This document shows positions 22,059 to 35,100 of a stretch of DNA of 64,000 bases, one piece after another; position 1 is the first letter of the stretch, and each line of letters starts with the position of its first letter. The stretch comes from Branchinecta lynchi. Its lineage: Eukaryota > Arthropoda > Branchiopoda > Anostraca > Branchinectidae. The stretch lies in the NCBI GenBank assembly GCA_023053575.1, contig JAKZAP010000021.1:20150212-20214211 (forward strand), read 5' to 3'. Under the pieces are notes generated by a model. The model worked only from the letters and a program-made list of their open reading frames with translations. It did not search any database and had not been told where the DNA came from. The position numbers and the translations under genes were made by a program.

Positions 22059-23199
22059 ATGGCAGATTTTCTTCGAACAGCCTATAAAAGTGCGACAGGC
22101 TTCATAGAAAATTTGATCGACACTTCAGACCCCAGTGATCCCTCGTCCTTGCTCCCTGTGCGAAGTTCAGACAAGCATTTGAATATAATCGATCGTGATG
22201 ACTGTCTAATTCTGTGCGATGTCACTGCCCAACAAGCTAGTCAACAATTATGTTATGAGATTGTGATCATGTTGCCCATTTCTCTTTCATCAGCAAGAAC
22301 CTCAGGCTATAGTTTTCTTCGCACACCAGAGCTCCAAATCGCGAAACTTCACTACAACTCTCTTCGGGATGTTCTAGCCCCTTTGATTGAGTGTGATGAT
22401 GAGTTTTGGTTTCAGTACGCGATGTTGAAGAAGTTGTGGATATTTATACGTGAAAATCCTGGTGCTAATGCAGCGCACACTGCAGCATTCTTTGATCATG
22501 AGTTATCTTTCACTACTGGCAACACTGTAATCCTTTCTGGACTTTCTGCATTTGATGAAAGCCAGCTAACCCCGATTCATACAGCTGTTACTCACTCAAG
22601 TATAAGAACACTAGTTGCAGTACTGCAGCATGCAGAACATATTAACATCGAAGCTGTTGACAAGTCAGGCAGTACTATTCTCCATTTAGCAGCCGTTGGG
22701 CCTACTGATAAACTGCTTGCTGTGGTAGACAAGTGTGAAGACATTCTGAACATAACAACTAAAGATGGCCTCACTCCACTTCACCTAGCCTGTGCCAGTG
22801 AGAAATTCGAGAATGTTAAAGTCCTTCTACAAAATGGTGTGGACTTACATTGCCTAAGCCATCCTCCACTGCCACCCAGAATTGCCAAAGTGCATATCGA
22901 CAGTGTGAACTTGCTGACGTACGAAGATATTAAAACAGGGGGAACCCCTCTACATTGGGCAAAGTCAAGAGTAGCCATAGATGCTCTAGTAGAGTTAGGG
23001 TGTAACCTAGACGCACAGAATAGCCTCCAACAAACTGCATTGCATATGATGATTCTGAGGGGAAGATTTGATTGTGTTATGGCATTGCTTAGCTATAATG
23101 CAAGCACAAGTGTTTCGGACAAGGATGGTAACACGGCGCTACATCTGGCGGCGGCTAAGGGTCATATACCAACGGTTCAAGCGATTCTGGCGTTTTCAG
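22059..23199 (+). CDS. PLA2G6: PLA2G6 exon 1 (N-terminus and most ankyrin repeats)
   Basis: The exon opens after TTTTTTCTTTTTAG at 22047. The ATG at 22059 is 11 bp in, and the open frame upstream of it is intron. It encodes 380 codons plus one base: an N-terminal non-repeat region, then ankyrin units from about residue 165. The donor is CAG/GTTAGT at 23200. One exon covers what several exons encode in vertebrates. Confidence 0.95.
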
Positions 23200-26100
23200 G
23201 TTAGTGCTGAATCATCATTTTTTTTTATAGCGAACTTGGGAGGTTATCTAAGCCACATTCACCTTCGATGTTCGTGGAAGGCCTGTGATGATGATTTCTT
23301 CTCTTATCAACCATAAAGGCATGGTTTTGGCATAGGCTATGCAGATCTTACCCTAAATTACCTTAAATAGCGCTTCCAACGGGATAAGGTGGGGTGATCC
23401 TACTGTAGAGTCTCTCTCTGATTTTTAGTTTGGTTCGTAGATCTTGCTGTTACATCTGCTAACCGTTTGGCCACCCAGTGTTTGGAACAGCATATCAAAA
23501 CACAAGTCAGAATGTGCCAAACACTTGTAGGCCTATGACCTGAGCCCCTGTCCCATTGAAGATAATTTAAAATGGTTGTTTTGTGAAGTTTACTTAAATC
23601 TTCAATGTTTTATTGTGCGCTGCGTGTCAAAATCAGCGAAAAAAACACGCAGTGACGGTGAAAAAGCGAAAGAAAAAACCATGCTGTGCAGAAACAAGGC
23701 AAAAGGACAAGTCAAAAACTGTTTTGTGGAGCCTTTCTGAAAATAGTTCATATCTACTCCTGATGATAAATCTTTGGCTGTGTAGTTGTACGAAAAAGTT
23801 GTATGTATTGATATGTATGAATACTTTGTAACATACCTCCGACTGGGTCAGTCTTAAGTAATAGTATCCAATAGTCTCCATTCTAGCTGTATTAGCATTC
23901 AGTTTGCTAGTAGCAGCATGGTCCTGTCAATATCCACCTTACCAGAAAGTTTTCATCTGGGTACGATTACCCCAGTCTTAAAAAGAGGAAAAGATGCAAA
24001 TCATTGCAGCTCTTACAGGCCAATTACTGTTTCATGCATCCTCAGCAAAATTTTCGAATAGATTTTGGCACCTGAAATTACTTCTAAATGTGCCATCGGA
24101 AGCCTACAGTATGGTTTCAGAAAACGAATTGGATGCTCCCATGCCCGTAAGTCACTAATCCAAATTCTAAAGCAAGCATCAGCAAAGAGAGAGACAGTTC
24201 ATCTTTGTGCGATTGACATCGCTGGAGCTTTCGACAACGTTAACCACGTCCAGGCTCTACTGTCTTTGAGGGAAAACGGCGTAAATAGGTCGATGATATT
24301 GGCCTTAAGATCGTGATACTCTAAATGCAAGCTGGTAGTCAAATGGCAAGAAAGGCTAAGTCACCTTTTACAGTAAAAAAGGGAGTCCCTCAGGGCAGGG
24401 TCCTATCGCCCCAGATTTTTAAATGTGCGATTGCTCAGTGCCTAAGAAAGCTTACGCCAACTTTTAACTTCCGTGGCGTCGATGTTAGCTACCTGGCCTA
24501 TGCTGAAGACGTCCTTCTTATCAGCCGATCCAGGAAGGCCGGGCCTTGAAACAAACGTAGCTTGCCTGAACCAAACGCTTGGCGAGACTGGCCTATCAGT
24601 CAACGTTAGTAAATGTCAGTAGCCGACGTTTGTTTCAACGCTCCTGCTACTCTTCGGAAGCCCTCTCTGAATGTTGGAGGCAATGTTCTCATAACCGAGG
24701 AAAAAATTCGATGGCTTGGTATAACAATTGTGCAAACGATGCGAAAGATTTGCGAGGAAGCAGTTAAATCAGCCGCTAAAGGAATTAGATATGGCTACTG
24801 CAAAATTGTGCCGAACCGTTCGAGGTAAAGCAGACCTGGGCTTGGGAAGTTATATACTGCCTTTTGCGCACCGTATGTTAACTTCCTTGCTGGATTACAT
24901 ACTATACTCAGAAGAAAGGACCTTCGACGCATACGCTCGACATACTTGAGATATCTGAGATTTCTTCTCTACCTACCCTGGCGCACACGGAACCGCTACC
25001 TGATCCGCCGTTTGTTAATTTCCTACCCATTGTTGACGCTTGAAGCCCTCTCCTCTAATTTGTGTTCTCCGACTGGAAAATTACCTGTCTACGATCCCAT
25101 CAACGGGATTCTAAATTAGTGAACCTTTATGGAAAATATTTGTTGAGTGTTTTGCGATTATTTTATATTTCTTTATCTTTTTTACTGCACTTACGCCCTT
25201 GGGCAGTGCGTGATAAATTCATTCATTTGTTCATTCATTGGCAACAGTTACTACTGCGATTGTATACTGCGATACTACTACAGTTACTACTGCGATGCTA
25301 CTAAGATATGGTAGTATACTGTTATGTTCCAGGTCGACTGAGCCTTCTCAACAACGCCGGAGAGTCCGTCCGCCATCTGGCAGCCAACGCCCCAACTAAG
25401 GCGAAATTAGTTTTCATCCTCTCCGCAGTCGGAGCTCCCCGCTGTGTCGACAAGCTGAAAAATTGCAACCCATACTGCGCCTCTGGAGGGGGGAACGATG
25501 GCCAGCCGCCAGAGAACTTTACTAAACTCGCCAATCTCCGAGCCCGATTTCAGCTGGATGAGTTGTTGACCAATGCTGGCAACTCGGCGGCGGTAAATTC
25601 GAAAGCGGGATTGAAGTTGCTCTGTCTAGACGGTGGAGGGATAAGGGGACTCGTGCTAATTCAGATGCTTAAAGCGATAGAGGAGGAGTGTGGAGTGCCG
25701 ATTAATCATGTCTTTGATTGGATCTTTGGAACGAGCACGGGTGGCATCCTTGCCCTGGCTTTGGCAAAAGGTTAGTACCAGAGTTTAAATTACTTACAGC
25801 TTAAAGCAGAATTGAAACCTGATAGCCTACTATTCTGTTAAATCCGGTATCAAGCGTCATCGGCAGTCCACCTATTTTCAGTTTTCCTTTCACAGTTGTA
25901 GGCTACTCATGCTTTTGCTCTCTTGTATTGAGTAGAGTCGAGTTTTGTTCAAAAAAGTTAACTTTCCTAGTGCATGCGCCGAATTTGACCTTTACGTCAC
26001 GCATAATCACACTAATATACATGCATATATACGTATATATATAACCAGTTAATTCGTCATTTCAGTAATAATCATAATACAATTCATAAAATATGGCATT

Positions 26101-29100
26101 GGTTTCTGCAAAGCTCATCTGAAATAATGCTCAGTGTAAATTCTGTCGTCATACAAATTGTCAAGCCAAATAAGTAAGTAAGTAAGTAATTTATTTATAA
26201 CCCGCCGTTTTCAGAAAGCGGAGTAAATGAAGACAATAAATAAAACACATAAACATACACAAACAGACACTTTATTTCAATCGTCGGCCAGGAAGCAGTG
26301 TAGAAGGTCGTGCGCTGGTTGGGTTCTGTTGTCAATGGTTTTTGATAGCGACGAAGAAACATCCAAAAGGGTAACACTTGCATCTTGAATTTTGAACTTC
26401 TCCGTCAAAGTATGGTTATGGCATAATTTCGACAAGTGGAGCAGGTGCTTTGCATATTTAAAATAACATGATCTCATCTTTTTTATCTCCTTCTTTCGCA
26501 GAACATGAGTGACACCAGAACGAAATAGTATAGAAGGAGCGCAGAAGGTGCTCCTTCTATACTATTATATAATACAAAGCAAGTATACTATACTAAATAT
26601 AATACAAAGCAAGAGAAAAGGCTTTCGCCTCTAAAGAACTCTTAAGAAATTTATATAAATCTGATCTTATCATGGAGTCCTTCAAAATTAGACCAGCCTC
26701 TCAAGTCGTTTGTGATTGGTTCAGTCGGAGTTCCAGAATAATCTGATAGAATAAGATGTTCCTTCGGCCAAGCTGACTGCGAATCATATTTGACGGTGCA
26801 AAACGGATAAGTCAGACTTATGCACCGTCAAAAAACGTTTACGTCAAAAAACGGTTACGTTTTGCACCGTCAAAAAATCTGATAGAAGTTTGGTCCCATG
26901 TAGCAACTATGGTTACTCTGATCTACCGCGATACAGCTTGTTTGTACAGATCACTGTTATGATGTTCTTCGGAGCTCATCCCCCGCTCGTTTGCATTGTG
27001 TTGGGTATCAGAATATATTCGACTCTGCATGGTCGTATCACAGAGACAGGGAGACGGATGTTCTATTAGATTATTTGTTCTTGGTTACAGACTGTACAAA
27101 CTAATCAGAAACAAGAAACTTTGTTGGTGGTGCTAGTGAAGATTACGCGTAACAGGTAGTCTGGGTTCACAGTGGACGGATCGTGATGTTGCGGGAGTTA
27201 ATCCGTAGGAGCTGATCTGGTTTTTGTCTTTCGGTGAATTTGAACTGGAAATCAGCAAGTAAGTGTCCCTGGTGGTCAGTGGACCTTTAAGGTGTTAGCC
27301 TTGTGCATGATACAGAGTAAATCGCTACTTGGTTCCTGAAAAGCCCCTGCAAGTACTTCACTGTCCCTACCCTTGCCTGTAACCATTGATCTCGCCTTTT
27401 TCTGAAGAGGCCGACATTCTGCAGTAGGCCTGTCCTTCAAGGACCCCTCGCACTATTTACTCTTTAACTTACTGTATTTGAAATATTTGAATATTCTAAA
27501 ACTAGGCTGTGCTTTCAGCAAATAAACCACGGTTTTGGCTGTTTAAAGCCTTTTCCGAGGCCGGTTTACTTATAGCGAAAACAGGGAAACAATTTACATA
27601 ACTGTTTTTTGGGTTCCCAAAACGTAAGTGGAGGGATACCTATGACATGGCAAGAGTTGTCCGTCCATCCGTCTGTCTGTCCGTCCATCCGTCCGTCCGT
27701 CTGTCTGTCTGTCCGTCCATCCGTCCGTCCGTCTGTCTGTCTGTCCGTCTGTGCGTGCTATAACTCTCGAAAGGGAATGAGATATTTGGATGAAACTTGG
27801 TGTGAGGACTCTTTGGGTCAAGAGTAAGATCGAGTTCGTAAATGGGCTCCATAGCCATACATTTAGGGGTGGGGGAGGGGTTCAAATTAAGGGGCAAATG
27901 AAATATTTTTAAATAGATAATGTGATAGTCGGTTACGGGGTAAGAAGACATAGTGAATACGATGGTGAAAATGATTTTTTATCATCGGACAAGTAGTTCG
28001 CCCGGAATCCGGCCCAAACCGTAAAGTTGTTAAAAGTAAAGTTTTATTTGAAGTTGATCATATGTTTGATTCAGGTATAAGAAGACATGCTGAACACGAT
28101 GGTGAAAACCATTTTCTTGCCGGACAAGTAGTTCGTCCGGAATCCGGCAAAAAACGGAAAGTCGGTTAAAAATAAAAGTTTCAGTTGAAGTTGATTAAGT
28201 GTTTGATTTCAGGGTAAGAAGACATGCCGTACACGATGGTGAAAACTATTTTCTAGCCAGAGAACTAGTTCGCCTGGAATCCGGCTAAACCGGAAAATTT
28301 GTTAAAAGCAAAAGTCTTATCTGAACTTGAATAGATGAAGATTTAGGGGTAAGAAGACGCTTAGTCTGTATATGACAATCATTTTTCACCCTGACATATA
28401 ATTAGTCCGTAATCCGGTTGTAACCGGAATTTTTTTTAAGTCAAGTTTCATTTAAAGTTGATTAGATGTTGTTTATGGGGATAAGGAGATACGCTGGATT
28501 CGTTGCTGGACTAGTAGTTAGAATTCGGGTGAAACCGGACACTTGGCAGAAGTAAAGCAGGAAGTTTCGGTCAGTATCGTCAAAGTAGATATGGCTTATA
28601 GAGGTATATCTGAACTTCGTTTTCTCTGATGATTAGCCTGGCGAAGACTGGATCTGGCGAAGACAAGACCCAATTGTCTGGATCAAATATTAGATTTTTG
28701 GGATCGCATCGACACCTTTGGTCTTGTTTTGATGAAAAATCTTCTCGCCGAAAACAGTCGACAGCGTGACACACCTCCAAGGTAGCAAAACAAGGCAATT
28801 GAGAAAATCAGCGTGGTTTTGTTGTGGGTTAGAATGTACCGTACGAAATTGGGGTCTTCGGGTTTAGAAATATATGGAGCGAATATGGCAGTAGGTTGCA
28901 AACAAAAGTAAACTTTAGTATGCAAATCAGTGAAGGTTCGCGTAGCGCAGGTGCCGATTTCCTGATACTCTGCCGTCGGTCGGGAGTGCGATGCGGGGTT
29001 GGGGGCAAATTATCTGACGCTTCCCGTGCTTTTCCCGAGATTCCTCTAGATACCCATTGGAAGCTGGGTGGACTTTTGGTTTGTCTTGCTGGGAAACCCC

Positions 29101-32100
29101 ACCCAAACGGTATATAGCTCCGAGACTCGAACCCGCGACCCTTCGCTTGTGAGTTTGGCGTGCTAACCATTCGGCCAGGTCGGACTCCGAAATTATATAG
29201 AAAATACGCGACTTTTGGCTACCATAATCTGGCTGTCACACCTCCCGCGTCTAAGATCAGATGCACCTACTTAGGCGTTCAAGGTTCAAGGTTTTAATTA
29301 GGCTACACTTCTGTATAAAATCATAATAAATGTCAAGCGGGAGACACAAGTCCATTGACAAAAAACCGGTACAAAATAGAACAAACCTATTTACATATAC
29401 CTAATTAGATAAATAAATGTTAATAATTCTATGACTCACCACTAGACGGGAACCCGCCGCACAGACCCACCGACACGATCAACCCGAAAATCCACGAAAA
29501 AACAAACAAACAATGCGCAAGTGAGGGTACCGATGGCCGTCAACTTATGTGGACCCCAACCAAAATAAATAACCAACATAACAACATCAAACAAATAAAA
29601 TTTACTTCAAATTTTTAATTTATTATTGATTCTTGAATTTACTTATAAGTATAAAATGAAGTTGCTTCTTTGGGATCCCAAAACGTAAGTGGCGGGGTAC
29701 CTATGACATCGCAAAAGCTGTCCGTCTGTCCGTCTGTGCGCACTGTAACTCTCGAAGGGAGTGAGATATTTTGATGAAACTTGGTGTGAGGATTCTTTGG
29801 ATCAAGAGTAAGGTCGAGTTCGTAGATGGGCTCTGTGTCCCTACGTTTAGGGGTGGGGGTTCAAATTAAGGGGCAAACGAAACATTTTTAAACATGTCAT
29901 GTGATAGTCGATTATGGGGTAAGATGACATGTTGAACACGATGGTGAAAACCATTTTGTCATTGGACAAGTAGTTCGCCCGGAATCCGGCCAAAACCGGA
30001 AAGTTTGTTAAAAGTAAAAGTTTCATCTGAAATTGATTAGATGTTCAATTTAGGAGGAAGAAGACATGCTGAACACGTATGTGAACAGTATTTTCTACCC
30101 GGACAACTTGTTAACCCGGAATCAGGCCAAAACCAGAAAATTTGTTAAAAGCAAAAGTTGAGGTTGATTAGATGACAGATTTAGGGGTAAAAAGAGACGC
30201 TGAATTGTATATGACAACCTTTTTCTTACCGGGACATATAGTTCGTTCGAAATTCGTTGAAACCAGATTTTGTATGTATAATTTAAAGTTTTACTTGAAG
30301 TTGATTAGATTTTTCTTATAAGGGTAAGGAGATACGCTGAACTCGTTCCTGATTTTTTTTTTCTGGACAAGTATGGTAGTTTCTTTCGCAATTGTCTGGA
30401 TCAAATATTAGATTTTTGGGATCCCATCGAAACCTTTGGTCTTTTTATATTTGGAAGAAATCTGCTGCAATCTATATATGGTAGGTAAAGATGCCATGAA
30501 TCCGTGATCGTAAAATATGGTGAGAACTGCGATCTCTCAGTGGTTACTTCAAGGTGCTGCATTTTCCATTTATGACGAGTTTCATAAGCATGGTCAGGTT
30601 GCTCAGGGAATGAAAATACGAACAGAGTCGTCTTTTCTCTAAAAACAAATTAGTGAACTGGCTTTATCAAGAATCGCTCTCCCACTTTCAGGACCGTCGT
30701 TGGCACTCTAGGATGATTTCAAATGAACTTTCATTCCTCTTTTCTAGGTAAAACTGTTTCTGAATGTCTTGGTCTCTACTTCCGTCTGAAAGGAAGAGTT
30801 TTCGTTGGTAGTCGGCCCTACGATTCAGAAAACCTTGAAGCTTTTCTTAGCTTGGAGTTCGGCGATAGCTGCTTCATGTCAGACCTTCATTCTCCTCCGA
30901 AGTAAGTCTTCTAACTGCCTTTCGAATGCCGTTTTCCCTCGGGTCCTTCTTAAAGGACACCTGAACGAAGAGTACCAAGTATCACCTCTATCTGTATGAC
31001 TTCCGTTAACATTGCCTGCAGAAGACTCAATCCAAATATGAAATAGTGTTTCCAAGCTATGAGTTTGCTCCATTTTGCATCTGTCCTCATTTCAGTACCG
31101 AACAATTTCAGAAATGAACAAATGTCTCCAATCAGCGCTTCTTCTGGAATATTTTTTTAACCAGTTAAGCCCAAACGTATATTTAGAAGAAATTCCGATA
31201 CGATCCGGCCAGCGCTGTACAACATTTGAAGGAATTGCGCTTTTTGTCTTGGAGTCTGCATGGGCAAACCTCCAGAAATGAACATCCCTATTTTGAAAAC
31301 GTCACGCGCAAGAGAAGAATGCTCTCCGTGGCCATGTCTGTAAATACATTCTCCTTGGTGTGTTCAAGTATGGTTTCATTGTTCAGGTGTCCTTTAAAGT
31401 AAAAAGCTGGATCTAACAAGAGCTCTGCTTCGAGGATGTAGGCTTTGGCTCTAGGCTGAAGAATGCGTTGCGGTTGTAACGGGAATCAGTCTGTGTGCGG
31501 CCACCTGTACCATCTTGGAGAACGAAACGCTGTGCAGTAACAGCGGTAATCACTTTCTGGTTGTTAAAGGACCACTCGCACTATTTACTCTTCAACTTAC
31601 AGTATTTTATAATATTTACATACTTTAAAACTAGGCTGTGCTTTCAACAAGTAACCCACGGTTTTGGCCGTTTTAAGCCTTTTCCGAGACACTTCGACTT
31701 TTAGCGAAAACAGCGAAGCAATTTACATAATCGTTTTTCTGATGGAAAAACTTCTCGCAGACAACCGTTGACAGAGTGATTCACTTCGTAGGTAGCAAAA
31801 GACGGCAAGTGAGAAAATCATTGCGGTTTTGTTTAGAGGGGTTAGAATGTACCGTACGAAATTAGGGTCGCCGAATTTGAAAGATATGGAGTGATGAAGG
31901 AAGTAGGTTGCGTTAATATTATAGGTAAGACAGAAACTTTAAGCAATTTTGTTTTTGAAAAACACGCATGAGGGAGCGTTCCAGATTCCTGCAACTGACC
32001 AGAAGATTGTGCACCCATAAGAAGTGCTGTAACGAGTGCTTTTTCATCAGTTGTTTTTAGAGTGATGACTTGCCATCCATTTTTGGGATCCCAAAACGTA

Positions 32101-35100
32101 AGTGGAGGGATACCTATGACATCGCAAAAGTTGTCCGTCTGTCCGTCCGTCTGTAAGCACGATAAATCTCGAAGGGAATGAGATATTTTGATGAAATTTG
32201 GTGTGAGGGTTCGTTGGGTCGTCGGACCAGTCAAGTTCGTAGATGGGCTTTGTAGCTCTACATTTAGGGGTGGGGAAGGGGATTCAAATTAAGGGACAAA
32301 CAAAATATTTTGAAACAGCTAATGTGATAGTCGATGATGGGGTAAGAAGACATGCTGAACACGATGGTGAAAACCATTTTGTCGTCGGACAAGTAGTTCG
32401 CCCGGAATCCGGCCAAAACCGGAAAGTTTGTTGAAAGTAAAAGTTTTATTTGAAGTTGATTAGATGTTCGATTTAGGTGTAGGAAGACATGCTGAAGACG
32501 ATGGTGAAAATTATTTTCTCGACGGACAAGTATTTCGCCCGGAATCCGGCCCAAACCGGAAAGTTCGTTGAAAGTAAAAGTTTTATTTGAAATTGATTAG
32601 ATGTTCGATTTAGGGGTAGGAATACATGCTGAAGACGATGGTGAAGACTATTTTCTCGACGGACAAGTATTTCGCTCGGAATCCGGCCCAAACCGGAAAG
32701 TTTGTTGAAAGTAAAAGTTTTATTTGAAGTTGATTAAATGTTCGATTTAGAGGTAGGAAGACATGCTGAGGACGACGGTGAAAACTATTTTCTCGACGGA
32801 CAAGTATTTCGACCGGAATCCGGCCCAAACCGGAAAGTTTGTCAAAATTAAAAGTTTTATTTGGAGTTGATTAGATGTTTGATTTAGGGCAAGAAGATAT
32901 GCTGAACACTTATATGCTGAACGCAGTCGTTGACTGGCAGTCGAAGCGAGCAGTCGCAATTTGAGTTTAACTTTATTGTCAAACGTTTCGGTTGAGTTTC
33001 CAACGATCCATCGTCGGTTAGCGCTCGACCGTTGGCTTTTCCAGTGAAGGTCACCAACTGTGACCGTTGAAAATCTTTACCAAGCTTGTGTTTGTGGAAT
33101 GGCGCCAAGTGAAGGCAATGATGAAATATCTGCTAGTCTGATGTACCAGCCTGCTCTGAATTTTTTGCAGAAAAGTCTTGACTCGGGTGTTGATCCTACT
33201 TCAGTCAAAAAGTTTGCTGCGGAATTTTTCACTGCTGAAGCGATTGTTGCTGCAAAAAAGTTATTGTGGACTCTAGCTTTTCCCGACGAGCTCCCTCCAA
33301 GAAGAAATACACATGTCAATCATATATGTGACATTATCGATGCTTTCCGTCGTTGTGATGATTTGGACGTTGCTATTCCCGACTTCGTCATACGGTTTCC
33401 AAGCGAAGTTCCAGTCGTTCCAGCAGTTGCGATTTCCGTGTTGACTAGCCAGCTAAGTTCTGTTGCTAATGACGTCCGCTTCATTGCAGAAAGGGTCGCT
33501 ACCCTTGATCGTTGCGCTGCGGTCTCCGCACCTGTCGAGACTATGACGGCCATTCAGTGTCTACCACCCTCCGATACGCACACGGTTATTGTAAATAATA
33601 TCCCGTCCGATCTTCTGAACATCGATTCCAGGACGCAGCACATAGACACCATCGAAGGTAACGAAGGGATCACGAATGTTAGAGCCAACACTCAAAGAAA
33701 CCGTCTCATCGTCCACACTTCAAGTGCTTCTTATGCGGAGGTTGTTGCGAGATCGTTCACCAAGGGTCTGCCAGAAGGGACTACGGCCAAAGTTCTATCT
33801 CCTAAATATTTTGGTGTTGTCCGAAGCGTTCCAGCCACCATAACTGCTGATGCCTTGAAATCCCTTATTCCTGAAGCTTGTGAAGTCCTGGCTATATCTG
33901 ACTCGCGTTCTTTCAAAATCGGTTTCAAAAATCAAGTTGCTCTCCTTTCGGCCATCAAAATCGGGGTAAAAATAGGGTACGAAGTTTTCCGTATCCATGA
34001 ATTCCACCGAATGCCAAAGCGTTGCTTTCGCTGTCAGTCGCCAAATCATGGCATAGCCCAATGCCCGCATCCGTCTGACTCGCCAAAATGCGCGCGTTGT
34101 GCTGGTTGTCACAGTTATAACAAAGACTCGCCTTGCTCCCTTCCTCCGAAATGTGCTAACTGCGACGGCTGTCACGTTTCCTTCAGTCTCAGATGCAGTG
34201 TAATGAGGAAAGCAGTGGGTATGGGTAAATAATGAATTGTCAGGAAAAGAAACTCCGCTGTATTTCCCTAAATGTAAATGGCACAAAGGACAAAGATCTA
34301 TTATTTGATGATTTGCTCAGTAATTCGGACATACTTTGCCTTCAAGAGCATCTTCTGTCAACACCTAGCAGCGAAAGCTTGCGCCGATCACCTGAGCATT
34401 TTGTGTTCATACAGCCGGCAATGAAAACTAGAGGCCGTCCTTCCGGTGGGTTAGCCATTTTTGTTCGAGCCAGCGAGTGTTCAGCACCACCAAGACTGTT
34501 CCAGTCTGGGCGATATGCTCTTGCCGTTCAGTTGGACAATATTGTTCTTGTTAACGTATATTTACCTTGTGACCGGCGGAACATTGCATCACATAGTTCA
34601 TTTGCCAAAGCTTGTCAGAAAATCAGAACACTTATATCGGACATTTCACGAAAAGGAATGAAATGGGCTCTTGTTGGGGATGTCAACGCTGATCTTCTAA
34701 CTTCTTCTACACGGACTGACTTGTTTTTCGATTCTTTACCTGTAACTCACAGTCTCATTGAGAAGTCTCTACCCTTTTCATACATACATAATCGTGGCGC
34801 TAATGTTTCCAACCTTGATCATTTGATTGTTTCTGAACCATGTCTCATTGACGGTATTGTTGAGGTTGATGAGGAGAAGATTGAGGACGACCATCTTCCT
34901 CTGTCTTTCTGTTTGGTTGTCTCAGTTTTTGGAATCAGTTGTCCAAATCCCAAGAAGGCCTGGATCCAAAAGCGTAACTGGAATCGTATAGATGTTGTGC
35001 TCTACATTTCTACGTTAACTAATCTTCTCTCGCTTTTAAAAGTTCCTTTTCACCTTCTTCAGACTGGTATAGCAGCTACTACTTCATCGGTCGATATTAA

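Noticed and set aside
32264..32959. Overlapping minus-strand open frames of 70-96 codons with similar peptides
   Set aside because: Their starts are exactly 137 bp apart and 137 is not a multiple of 3. They are shadows of the tandem units, not genes. The same applies to frames at 10265-10699, 45733-46346 and 56857-57365.
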